From Chelativorans sp. (GTDB lineage: Bacteria > Pseudomonadota > Alphaproteobacteria > Rhizobiales > Rhizobiaceae), in NCBI RefSeq assembly GCF_031180965.1, contig NZ_JAPSLH010000026.1:1-61865 (forward strand): 61,865 nt of DNA, given 5' to 3'. Of this stretch, positions 17,373 to 25,071 are shown one piece after another. The position numbers and the translations under genes are program-made. The notes below the pieces were generated by a model. It saw only the letters and a list, made by a program, of their open reading frames with translations. It was not told the DNA's origin and made no database searches. Each line of letters begins with the position of its first letter. The first letter of the stretch is position 1.

Positions 17373-17933
17373 ATGGTTCAACAAACAAGTCCTGCGGGCA
17401 GACCCTCGGGCGTCGTCAGACGGCTGAGGCCGTCCGAGCTCGGCCTCTTCCGTGAGCACCTGCTGCGGCTTGACGGGGAAAGCCGGCGTGACCGCTTCAA
17501 CGGCGCGATCAGCGACGCGTTCCTGCAGGACTATGCCGCGCGCAGCTTCCAGCAGGGAGCGACCGTGATAGGCTATGTGGAGAACGGTCGGGTGCTCGGC
17601 GCGGCCGAGCTGCACGAGCGGCCCGAACTCGATCCACCGACCGGCGAGATCGCCTTCAGTGTTGAACGGCCGTTGCAGCACCGCGGGCTCGGGAGCCGCC
17701 TTTTCGAGCTGCTCATCGCGCATGCCCGCTCGCTGGGCTATACCCAGTTGCGCGTGACCACCCACCCCAACAATGATGCCATGCGGGCGCTGGCGCGTAA
17801 ATTCGCCGCCAAGCTCAGCTTCGGGGAAGGGGAGACGGTCGGCATCATCGAGCTCGATCCGCCCTCCCTCCACGAGCCCGGGGCGGGCTTTGCATATCTT
17901 CCGCCGGTGGGCGGCTACGCCTTCCCGGCCTGA
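17373..17933 (+). CDS. GNAT-family N-acetyltransferase
   Basis: The 186-residue product has the GNAT core: a beta strand with GYVENGRVLGAAELHE, then the acetyl-CoA loop VERPLQHRGLGSRLFELLI (Q/R-x-x-G-x-G/A) and the C-terminal LRVTTHPNNDAMRALARKF. The substrate is unknown; similar proteins sit close to stress sigma factors in rhizobia. The ATG at 17373 follows GGAAGGAG at good spacing and is preferred over 17232. Confidence 0.75.
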   Translation: MVQQTSPAGRPSGVVRRLRPSELGLFREHLLRLDGESRRDRFNGAISDAFLQDYAARSFQQGATVIGYVENGRVLGAAELHERPELDPPTGEIAFSVERPLQHRGLGSRLFELLIAHARSLGYTQLRVTTHPNNDAMRALARKFAAKLSFGEGETVGIIELDPPSLHEPGAGFAYLPPVGGYAFPA

Positions 17934-18136
17934 GGCGATCGCCCGCTTGCGCGGCATGGTTGCGCCGCACCCTGAAGAATCCTTGGCTGGGCCGGGCCAC
18001 CTCCATGCCGCACGACGTTGCGAATCGCCGGCCTTGCGGGCTGTCGGCGACTTGCTCGCGGCTTTGGAACTCCCGGAGCTATCGCGCATTAATCCCGCAA
18101 ACAGCCGAAAGCTTCGTCGAAAGAGAAGGGATTTGA

Positions 18137-18715
18137 ATGGCCTCGTCCCAGCATTTGAGAGACAGCGCCCAAAGGCATCCCGGCTCCGAGATCGTCGATT
18201 TGATTCCTGCGCTGCGCGCTTTTGCGAGGACCTTCTATCGGGACCCCAACGACGCCGACGACCTGGTGCAGGAAACGCTTACAAAGGGACTTGCGCATCT
18301 CCATCAGTTCGAAGCCGGGACCAGCATGAAGTCCTGGCTTTTCACCATCATGCGCAACACCTTCTACACGAAGATCAAGGTAGCCAAACGCGAGGCGCCC
18401 GGCTCGGCCGACTGCGTCTCCGCGCGTCCCGTAGTCAACGCCACGCAGGAGTGGTCGGCGCGCGGGCTGGAGATCCACAACGCTATCCAGCGCCTGCCCG
18501 AGCAGCAGCGCGAGGTGATGATGCTGATCGGCGTGCTCGGCATGAGCTATGAGGAAGCCGCGACGATCTGCAACTGCGCGATAGGCACGATCAAGAGCCG
18601 GCTCAACCGCGCCCGCCTGCGGCTGCTCGCCGAGCTGGGCGAAAAATCCAGCCTCTCCGCCGTGGAGCGGGAGGAAGCCAGCCCCGGAAGCGACAACGGA
18701 ATTTTCTACGCCTGA
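18137..18715 (+). CDS. ECF-type sigma-70 family RNA polymerase sigma factor
   Basis: This 192-residue protein has sigma region 2 (LRAFARTFYRDPNDADDLVQETL with the melting segment MKSWLFTIMRNTFYT) and region 4 (LPEQQREVMMLIGVLGMSY then ATICNCAIGTIKSRLNRAR). The closest pattern I recognise is the alphaproteobacterial RpoE/EcfG-like sigma factors of the general stress response. No anti-sigma gene lies next to it, which leaves its control unknown. It begins 204 bases after the acetyltransferase and ends just before a strong terminator. Confidence 0.85.
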   Translation: MASSQHLRDSAQRHPGSEIVDLIPALRAFARTFYRDPNDADDLVQETLTKGLAHLHQFEAGTSMKSWLFTIMRNTFYTKIKVAKREAPGSADCVSARPVVNATQEWSARGLEIHNAIQRLPEQQREVMMLIGVLGMSYEEAATICNCAIGTIKSRLNRARLRLLAELGEKSSLSAVEREEASPGSDNGIFYA

Positions 18716-18723
18716 CGTCTCCT

Positions 18724-18761
18724 CCGCGTAGGAAAACCCTACGCGGGGTAGATTTTTTTTT
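18724..18761 (+). terminator. Intrinsic terminator after the ECF sigma gene
   Basis: A perfect 9 bp stem (CCGCGTAGG at 18724-18732, CCTACGCGG at 18738-18746) with a 5-base loop is followed by a run of nine T at 18753-18761. This ends the sigma-factor transcript and separates it from nasT. Confidence 0.85.
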
Positions 18762-18765
18762 GCAT

Positions 18766-18782
18766 TGCACAATCATTGTGCA
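18766..18782. promoter_or_regulatory. Perfect palindrome resembling an NtrC site
   Basis: TGCACAAT-C-ATTGTGCA is an exact 17-base palindrome that fits GCAC-N7-GTGC, the NtrC binding pattern. It is only 16 bases before the nasT start, closer than a normal enhancer, so it may act as a repressing or autoregulatory site. Binding is inferred. Confidence 0.5.
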
Positions 18783-18798
18783 TGCGCAAAATAGAGGC

Positions 18799-19389
18799 AT
18801 GCCGCCCCGCCCGCTCACCGTCCTTGTCATCGATGAAAACGCCGTGCGTGCCGCCATCATCGAGGCGGGGCTGCGCGAGGCAGGCTATGCGAGCGTCACC
18901 CTCGTGCGGGATGTGAACGGCATCGCCCAACGCATCGCCGAAATCGAGCCGGACGTTATCGTCATAGACCTGGAAAATCCCAACCGCGACATGCTGGAGA
19001 ACATGTTCAGCCTGTCGCGCGCGGTGAAGCGGCCCATCGCCATGTTCGTCGACCACTCGGATGCGAGCGCCATCGAGGCGGCAGTCGAGGCCGGGGTCTC
19101 GGCCTATGTGGTCGACGGCCTGCGGCAGGAGCGCGTGAAACCGATCGTCGACATGGCGGTCAGCCGCTTCAACGCCTATTCGCGCATGGCGCGCGAGTTG
19201 GAGGAGGCAAAAAGCGAACTCGAAAACCGCAAGCTCGTGGACCGCGCCAAGGGCATCCTCATGCGCTCGCGCGGGCTGTCGGAGGACGAGGCCTACACGC
19301 TACTGCGCCGCACGGCGATGAACCAGAACAGAAAAATCTCCGAAATCGCCCAGAGCCTGATCCTGGCTGCCGGGCTGTTGAAGGAATGA
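18799..19389 (+). CDS. nasT: ANTAR-domain antiterminator NasT
   Basis: The 196-residue protein has an N-terminal receiver-like domain (LTVLVIDENAVRAAIIEAGL) lacking clear phosphorylation logic, a coiled-coil linker (ARELEEAKSELENRKLVD) and a C-terminal ANTAR RNA-binding domain (AKGILMRSRGLSEDEAYTLL with RKISEIAQ). NasT binds two-hairpin leader RNAs and lets polymerase pass a terminator upstream of nitrate assimilation genes; NasS holds it inactive when nitrate is absent. The ATG at 18799 with GAGG before it is preferred over 18760. It overlaps nasS by ATGA, and a matching target leader lies at 20850-20939. Confidence 0.92.
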   Translation: MPPRPLTVLVIDENAVRAAIIEAGLREAGYASVTLVRDVNGIAQRIAEIEPDVIVIDLENPNRDMLENMFSLSRAVKRPIAMFVDHSDASAIEAAVEAGVSAYVVDGLRQERVKPIVDMAVSRFNAYSRMARELEEAKSELENRKLVDRAKGILMRSRGLSEDEAYTLLRRTAMNQNRKISEIAQSLILAAGLLKE

Positions 19390-20629
19390 CGGCAATGGCA
19401 GAGGCAATCACCGCCGGGTTCTTGCCGCTCACCGACAGCGCCGTGCTGGTTGCGGCCAGAGAGAAAGGCTTTGCCGCGGGCGAGGGGATCGATCTCGCCC
19501 TGGTCCGTGAAAGCTCCTGGGCCAATATCCGCGACCGGATCGCAGTCGGCCATTTCCAGGTGGCGCATATGCTGGCGCCGATGCCCATTGCGGCCAATCT
19601 GGGCCTGACGCCGATGCGCCTCGATCTCATTGCCCCTATGGCGCTTGGGCTTGGCGGCAACGCCATCAGCGTCAGCAACGAGCTCTGGGCGGCGATGGCC
19701 GATGCCGGGGCAGGGGAGGCGAATGATCCCGCTGCCGCAGGCGCCGCGCTCGGCAGGGTGATCGCGGCGCGACAGGCGGCCGGCACCGAGCGCTTGCGAT
19801 TTGCGGTCGTGCATCCCCATTCGGCCCATAATTTCGAGCTGCGCTACTGGTGGCCGCCTGCGGCATCGACCCCGAGCGCGACGTGGACCTTACCATCGTG
19901 CCGCCGCCGCTGATGCCGGATGCGCTAGCCGCCGGCCGCATCGACGGGTTTGCCGTCGGCGAGCCGTGGAACAGCGTCGCCGTAGCCGCCGGCCATGCGC
20001 ATATCGCCACCGTGAAGGCGGCCATCTGGAAGTCCAGCCCGGAAAAGGTGCTGGGCGTGCGAGCGGACTGGGCCGACGCGCATGGGGCGCTCCTTTCCTC
20101 CCTCCTGCGCGCTCTCTACCGCGCGGCGGCCTGGGTAGCGGAGCCGCAGAATAGGGAGGAACTGGCGGAGATCCTTTCCGGCCCGGCCTATCTGAACCAG
20201 CCGGCACGCCTCCTGCTCGGCGCACTCGAGGGCAGGCTCGATACGGGCAACGGCATCCGCGCCTTTCCCAATTTCTTCCTGACGGCGGACAAGGCCGCCA
20301 CCTTTCCCTGGCAAAGCCATGCGCTGTGGTTCTATTCGCAGATGGTGCGCTGGGGACAGATAGCCCACGGGGAGGAAAATGCGCTGCGGGCGCGGCGCTC
20401 CTTCCGGCCTGACCTTTATCGCGCGGCGCTTGGCCTTCTCGGCGCGCCGGTTCCCTCGGCCAATATGAAGGTGGAAGGGGCGCTTACCGCTCCGACACCC
20501 GTGGGAACGCCTTCGGGAAGGCTGATCCTCGGCCCCGACGGCTTCTTCGACGGCGCCGTGTTCGATCCGGAGAAGCTCGACGACTATATAGCGCGCCAAC
20601 GCCGGCCAACGCCGACCGTTGACAGCTGA
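19386..20629 (+). pseudogene. nasS: Nitrate sensor NasS, interrupted by a one-base frameshift
   Basis: The two parts together give about 414 residues of an NrtA/CmpA-like periplasmic-binding-fold protein without a signal peptide, as expected of the cytosolic sensor NasS. Part one (frame of 19386) runs through VVHPHSAHNFELRYW and then loses the family pattern; part two (frame of 19850) resumes with AACGIDPERDVDLTIVPPP and continues to 20629. Inserting one C after the TGG at 19848-19850 would restore RYWLAACGIDPE, so a single-base deletion is the simplest cause. It follows nasT by ATGA overlap. It may be a real mutation or an assembly error. Confidence 0.85.
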
Positions 20630-20652
20630 AGGCTCAAGGCTTCCGCCTAACT

Positions 20653-20679
20653 ATTAAGCACTCCCACTTTCTGCTTAAT
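20653..20679. repeat. 8-11-8 inverted repeat downstream of nasS
   Basis: ATTAAGCA and TGCTTAAT are exact inverted repeats separated by 11 bases, 24 bases after the nasS stop. The stem is AT-rich and the following TTGTTG is not a good T-run, so it may be a weak terminator or a protein-binding site upstream of the sigma-54 promoter. Confidence 0.4.
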
Positions 20680-20797
20680 TGTTGTGCTCCGCCGTGCAGC
20701 ATTCCTCATCAGCCTGGCGCGGCGAGGTGACTCGTCTGCCGGCGCTCGTTCCGTCTAGCGCCTTGCGAATCAACGATAAGTTCCTTCTCTCTCAAAC

Positions 20798-20813
20798 TGG
20801 CACGCCGCATGCA
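20798..20813 (+). promoter_or_regulatory. Sigma-54 (RpoN) promoter of the nitrate assimilation operon
   Basis: The sequence TGGCACGCCGCATGCA has the invariant GG (20799-20800) and GC (20811-20812) exactly 10 bases apart, and TGGCACG is the -24 consensus. Transcription would start near 20824, giving a leader of about 160 bases that contains the NasT hairpins. Sigma-54 control fits NtrC-dependent nitrogen regulation. Confidence 0.75.
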
Positions 20814-20849
20814 TAGCTATGTGCGGGAACCCAGAGGGGATACCAAGAA

Positions 20850-20884
20850 GGCGTCCAATGAAGGGCGCTCGAGGCAAAGCTGCC
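20850..20884 (+). promoter_or_regulatory. NasT (ANTAR) two-hairpin target in leader RNA
   Basis: Hairpin P1 has stem GCGTCC (20851-20856) paired with GGGCGC (20863-20868) and the hexaloop AATGAA, which has the A1 and G4 required of ANTAR targets. A short second hairpin is GGC (20873-20875) / GCC (20882-20884) with hexaloop AAAGCT, again A1 and G4. P2 is only 3 bp and uses bases that also build the terminator, so the two structures exclude each other. Confidence 0.72.
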
Positions 20885-20939
20885 GATCAGGCTCGCACCC
20901 GCTCCGTCGCGCGGGGGCGTGCCCTGGCCGGCAGCTTTT
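20876..20939 (+). terminator. Attenuator terminator upstream of narK
   Basis: GCTGCCGATCAGG (20879-20891) pairs with CCTGGCCGGCAGC (20923-20935) with one mismatch and one G-U; AAA before the left arm meets TTTT (20936-20939) after the right arm. The loop itself can fold through CACCCGC and GCGGGGGCG. This is the terminator that NasT binding to the preceding hairpins would prevent. Confidence 0.7.
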
Positions 20940-20984
20940 CCGTTTGGAGCCACCCTCAAGCACAGGCAGTTGGATGGAGCCACG

Positions 20985-22250
20985 ATGACCGCATTTCAGC
21001 CAGCCCATAGCGCGCCAGCCCGCGCGCTCACCATGTCCACGATCGCCTTTACGGTCTGCTTCGCCGTCTGGACCATTTTTTCCATCATCGGCGTGCGGAT
21101 CAAGGATGAGCTCTCCCTGAGTGAAACCGAGTTCGGCCTACTCGTCGGCATGCCCGTGCTCACGGGCTCGCTGGTGCGCCTGGCCCTCGGCATCTGGACG
21201 GACCGCTATGGCGGCCGCCTCGTCTACACCATCACCATGCTCGCGGCGGCGATCGCCACTTTTCTCCTCTCCTTCGCCCACACCTATGGCCAGATGCTCA
21301 TCGCCGCTCTCGGCGTTGGTCTTGCCGGCGGCTCCTTCGCCGTGGGCGTCGCCTATGTCTCGCGCTTCTACCCGCAAAGCCGGCAGGGCACTGCGCTCGG
21401 CATCTTCGGCGTCGGCAATGTCGGCGCGGCGGTGACGAAGTTCCTGGCGCCTTTCGTGCTCATAGCCTGGGGCTGGGAGGCGGTGGCGCAGGCCTGGGCC
21501 CTGGCGCTCGTGATCATGGCCATCGTCTTCTGGTTCACGACCGCCGACGATCCGGTGATCCGTGCACAGCGCGCCGGCCAGGCAGTCCGCCGCAGCCTCG
21601 CGTCGGAGTTCGAGCCTCTCAGGAATCTGCAGGTCTGGCGCTTCGCACTCTACTACTTCTTCGTCTTCGGCGCCTTCGTCGCTCTCTCGCTCTGGCTGCC
21701 GCGCTATCTGATCGGCGTCTACGGCTTCGACCTTGCCACCGCGGGCATGATCGGCGCGGCCTATTCCATCCCCGCCTCAATCTTCCGCGCCTATGGCGGG
21801 GCGCTCTCCGACCGCACCGGTGCACGCACCATCATGTACTGGACCTTTGCCGTCTCGGCCGTTTGCACGCTGATCCTGTCCATCCCCCCGACCGACTATG
21901 TGGTGCACGGCGTGAACGGCCCGATTGCCTCGCATTTCGAGGTCGGTCCGACGGCCTTCATCGCCGTGGTCTTCGTGCTCGGCTTCTTCATGAGCCTCGG
22001 AAAGGCGGCAGTCTACAAGCACATCCCCGTCTACTATCCGCAGAATGTCGGCGCGGTGGGCGGCCTAGTCGGCATGATCGGAGGTTTGGGCGGCTTCGTC
22101 CTGCCCCTCCTCTTCGGCTTTCTCAACGACCTCACTGGCCTCTGGACGAGCTGTTTCATGGCGCTCTTCGTCATCATCGCCGTCTCGCTCGCCTGGATGC
22201 ACTACGCCATTCGCCGGATGGAGCGGCAGGCGCGGCTGCAGCCCGCATGA
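20985..22250 (+). CDS. narK: NarK/NasA-type MFS nitrate transporter
   Basis: This 421-residue protein has twelve hydrophobic helices and both nitrate-signature-like glycine-rich segments: AALGVGLAGGSFAVGVAYVS in helix 5 and VGGLVGMIGGLGGFVLPLLF near helix 11, together with RLALGIWTDRYGGR after helix 2. It imports nitrate (and perhaps nitrite) for assimilation. It is the first gene behind the NasT leader. An upstream GTG at 20919 lies inside the terminator stem and is an unlikely start; ATG 20985 with GGAG is preferred. Confidence 0.92.
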   Translation: MTAFQPAHSAPARALTMSTIAFTVCFAVWTIFSIIGVRIKDELSLSETEFGLLVGMPVLTGSLVRLALGIWTDRYGGRLVYTITMLAAAIATFLLSFAHTYGQMLIAALGVGLAGGSFAVGVAYVSRFYPQSRQGTALGIFGVGNVGAAVTKFLAPFVLIAWGWEAVAQAWALALVIMAIVFWFTTADDPVIRAQRAGQAVRRSLASEFEPLRNLQVWRFALYYFFVFGAFVALSLWLPRYLIGVYGFDLATAGMIGAAYSIPASIFRAYGGALSDRTGARTIMYWTFAVSAVCTLILSIPPTDYVVHGVNGPIASHFEVGPTAFIAVVFVLGFFMSLGKAAVYKHIPVYYPQNVGAVGGLVGMIGGLGGFVLPLLFGFLNDLTGLWTSCFMALFVIIAVSLAWMHYAIRRMERQARLQPA

Positions 22251-22288
22251 AAGCCGCCTCGCGACAAAGAAAAGGAATGATTGGCCAC

Positions 22289-24733
22289 ATGACGCAGAAA
22301 CTCGTTGTCGTCGGCGCCGGCATGGCCTCGGGCCGCATGCTCGAGCACCTCTTCGAGGCCGCTCCCGGCGCGTTCGACGTGACCCTCTTCGGGGCCGAGC
22401 CGCGCGGCAATTACAACCGCATCATGCTTTCGCCCGTGCTCGCCGGGGAAAAGACGTTTGACCAGATCGTCACCCATGATGGTGACTGGTACGCGGCGCA
22501 CGACGTCGCCTGCCGCTTCGGGGAGACGGTCACCAGGATCGACCGCAAGGCAAAGGTGGTTTTCTCCAGGGGCGGCGAGACGCCCTACGACAAGCTGGTG
22601 ATCGCCACCGGCTCGGCGCCCTTCATCATCCCGATCGCCGGCCGGGACCTTCCCGGCGTGCGCGCCTTCCGCGATCTCGACGATGTCGAAGCGATGGTGG
22701 CCGCGGCGAAGAAGCCGAACGCCAAAGCGGTGGTCGTCGGCGGCGGCCTGCTTGGGCTTGAGGCAGCGGCGGCCCTCCGCCTGCGCGGCATGGAAGTTGT
22801 GGTGCTCCATCTCATGGGTCACCTCATGGAGCGCCAGCTCGATCCCGCCGCCGGCTATCTGCTGCAGAAGGAGCTGGAGGGCAGGGGCATAAAGATCCAC
22901 TGCAAGGCGCAGACCAAGGCCGTTCTCGGCACCGACCGTGCGGAAGCGGTGCTGCTCGAAGACGGCACCATCTATCCCGCCGATATCGTCGTCATGGCCG
23001 TGGGCATCCGCCCGGAAGTGCGCCTTGCCACCGATGCCGGCCTCTATGTGGAGCGCGGCATCGTCGTCGATGACCAGCTGATGACCTCCGAGCCCGACAT
23101 TCTCGCCATCGGTGAATGCGTGGAGCACGAGCGCATCTGCTACGGCCTCGTGGCGCCGCTCTACGACATGGCCAAGGTGGCGGCGAAGACGCTTCTTGGC
23201 GAGAAAGCGGCCTTCCGCCCGGTCGAGACGGCGACGCAGCTCAAGGTCACCGGCGTCAACCTCTACTCCGCCGGCGATTTCGCCGATGCGCCGGACCGCG
23301 AGGAGATCGTGCTGCGCGATGCCTCCGCCGGCATCTACAAGCGCCTGGTGCTGAAGGAGAACCACATCCTCGGCGCGGTGCTCTACGGCGAGACCGCCGA
23401 CGGCGCCTGGTTCTTCGACATGCTGCGCAAGAACACCGACGTGTCGGAGATGCGCGAGACCCTCATTTTCGGCCAGGCCTACCAAGGAGGGGGCAAGCTG
23501 GACCCTATGGCGGCCGTTGCAGCCTTGCCGGATGATGCGGAAATCTGCGGCTGCAACGGCGTTTGCAAGAGCAAGATCGTCGGTGCGATCACCGAAAAGA
23601 GCCTGACCACGCTCGACGGCGTCAGGGCGCACACGAAAGCCTCCGCCTCCTGCGGCACCTGTACGGGCCTGGTCGAGCAGCTCATGAAGCTGACGCTGGG
23701 CGATGCCTACAATCCGGCCGCCGTCACGCCGATGTGCGGCTGCACCGATCTCGGGCATGACGATGTGCGCCGGCTGATCAAGGCGAAGGGGCTGAAAACC
23801 ATTCCCGCCGTGATGCAGGAGCTGGAATGGAAAACCTCCTGCGGCTGCGCGAAGTGCCGGCCGGCGCTCAACTACTACCTCGTCTGCGATTGGCCGGACG
23901 AATATGCGGACGATTACCAGTCGCGCTTCATCAATGAGCGTGTGCACGCCAACATCCAGAAGGACGGCACCTATTCCGTGGTGCCGCGCATGTGGGGCGG
24001 TGTCACCAGCGCCAAGGAACTGCGCGCCATCGCAGACGTGGTCGACAGGTTCGAGATCCCGATGGTGAAGGTTACCGGCGGCCAGCGCATCGACATGCTC
24101 GGTATCAAGAAGGAGGACCTGCCGGAGGTCTGGGCCGAACTCGGCAAGGCCGGGTTCGTCTCGGGCCACGCCTATGCCAAGGGCTTGAGGACGGTGAAAA
24201 CCTGCGTCGGCTCCCACTGGTGCCGCTTCGGCACGCAGGATTCGACCGGCCTCGGCATCCGTATCGAAAAATTCATGTGGGGCTCGTGGACACCCGCCAA
24301 GGTAAAGATGGCCGTGTCCGGCTGCCCGCGCAACTGCGCGGAGGCGACCTGCAAGGATGTCGGCGTCATCTGCGTGGATTCCGGTTACGAGATCCACTTT
24401 GCGGGTGCGGCCGGGCTGGACATCAAGGGCACGGAAAAACTCGGCCTGGTGAGGACCGAAAACGAGGCGCTGGAAGTGATCGTGGCGCTCACGCAGATGT
24501 ACCGCGAGCAGGCGCGCTATCTGGAGCGCATCTATAAATGGGCGAAGCGCATCGGCTATGACGAAATCCGCCGCCAGATCCTCGACGATCTGGAGAAGCG
24601 CAGAGCTTTTTACGACCGCTTTGTCTTCTCCCAGAAATTCGCTCAGGTGGACCCCTGGTCCGAGCGCGCCTCGGGCAAGGACAAGCACGAGTTCAAGCCC
24701 ATGGCCACGCTTTCGCTGGAGCCGGCGGAATGA
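22289..24733 (+). CDS. nirB: Assimilatory nitrite reductase [NAD(P)H] large subunit
   Basis: The 814-residue enzyme reduces nitrite to ammonium in the cytoplasm. In order: FAD-binding VVVGAGMASGRMLEHLF, NAD-binding AVVVGGGLLGLEAAAALRL, a BFD-like [2Fe-2S] domain (CGCNGVCKSKIVGAI and ASCGTCTGLVEQL), a second Cys-rich stretch (SCGCAKCRPAL), and the sulfite/nitrite reductase domain with [4Fe-4S]/sirohaem ligands in TCVGSHWCRFGTQ and SGCPRNCAEATCKD. Length is normal for NirB. The ATG at 22289 has AAGGA upstream; 22277 is possible. The stop overlaps nirD (ATGA). Confidence 0.95.
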   Translation: MTQKLVVVGAGMASGRMLEHLFEAAPGAFDVTLFGAEPRGNYNRIMLSPVLAGEKTFDQIVTHDGDWYAAHDVACRFGETVTRIDRKAKVVFSRGGETPYDKLVIATGSAPFIIPIAGRDLPGVRAFRDLDDVEAMVAAAKKPNAKAVVVGGGLLGLEAAAALRLRGMEVVVLHLMGHLMERQLDPAAGYLLQKELEGRGIKIHCKAQTKAVLGTDRAEAVLLEDGTIYPADIVVMAVGIRPEVRLATDAGLYVERGIVVDDQLMTSEPDILAIGECVEHERICYGLVAPLYDMAKVAAKTLLGEKAAFRPVETATQLKVTGVNLYSAGDFADAPDREEIVLRDASAGIYKRLVLKENHILGAVLYGETADGAWFFDMLRKNTDVSEMRETLIFGQAYQGGGKLDPMAAVAALPDDAEICGCNGVCKSKIVGAITEKSLTTLDGVRAHTKASASCGTCTGLVEQLMKLTLGDAYNPAAVTPMCGCTDLGHDDVRRLIKAKGLKTIPAVMQELEWKTSCGCAKCRPALNYYLVCDWPDEYADDYQSRFINERVHANIQKDGTYSVVPRMWGGVTSAKELRAIADVVDRFEIPMVKVTGGQRIDMLGIKKEDLPEVWAELGKAGFVSGHAYAKGLRTVKTCVGSHWCRFGTQDSTGLGIRIEKFMWGSWTPAKVKMAVSGCPRNCAEATCKDVGVICVDSGYEIHFAGAAGLDIKGTEKLGLVRTENEALEVIVALTQMYREQARYLERIYKWAKRIGYDEIRRQILDDLEKRRAFYDRFVFSQKFAQVDPWSERASGKDKHEFKPMATLSLEPAE

Positions 24734-25071
24734 CGAAGACGATGCAATGGGCCGCAATCGGCCGGCTCGAAGACATCCCGCGGCGCGGTGCGCGCTGCGT
24801 GAAGAATGGCGGTATGACGATCGCGGTCTTCCGCACCGCCGACGACCGCGTTTTTGCACTGGAGGACAAATGCCCGCATCGGGGCGGCCCGCTCAGCCAG
24901 GGCATCGTGCATGATGGTTGCGTGACCTGCCCGCTGCACAATTGGGTGATCTCGTTAGAGAGTGGTCTCGCCCAGGGGGCTGACGAGGGGTCCACCGTTA
25001 CGTTTCCTGTGCGCCTTGAGGGCGACCGTATCCTGCTCGGCATCGCGGCCGTCGCAGAGGAGGCGGCGTGA
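24730..25071 (+). CDS. nirD: Assimilatory nitrite reductase small subunit, Rieske-type
   Basis: This 113-residue protein has a Rieske [2Fe-2S] site with CPHRGGPLSQG and CPLHNWVI (two Cys, two His, correct spacing). NirD supports electron transfer in NirB. It overlaps nirB by four bases and the nitrate reductase by GTGA. Confidence 0.93.
   Translation: MTKTMQWAAIGRLEDIPRRGARCVKNGGMTIAVFRTADDRVFALEDKCPHRGGPLSQGIVHDGCVTCPLHNWVISLESGLAQGADEGSTVTFPVRLEGDRILLGIAAVAEEAA

Noticed and set aside
18066-18092. GGAAC-N17 sequence as an EcfG-type promoter for the ECF sigma gene
   Set aside because: The -10 side reads ATT instead of the expected GTT, so the match is too weak to call.
20919-20985. GTG at 20919 as the narK start
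   Set aside because: It lies inside the terminator stem, has no ribosome binding site and adds residues not seen in the family.
22202-24859. Very long open frame on the minus strand opposite nirB
   Set aside because: It is the mirror of a high-GC gene with clear NirB motifs on the plus strand; the translation has no domain pattern and is His/Arg-rich as expected of a shadow frame.
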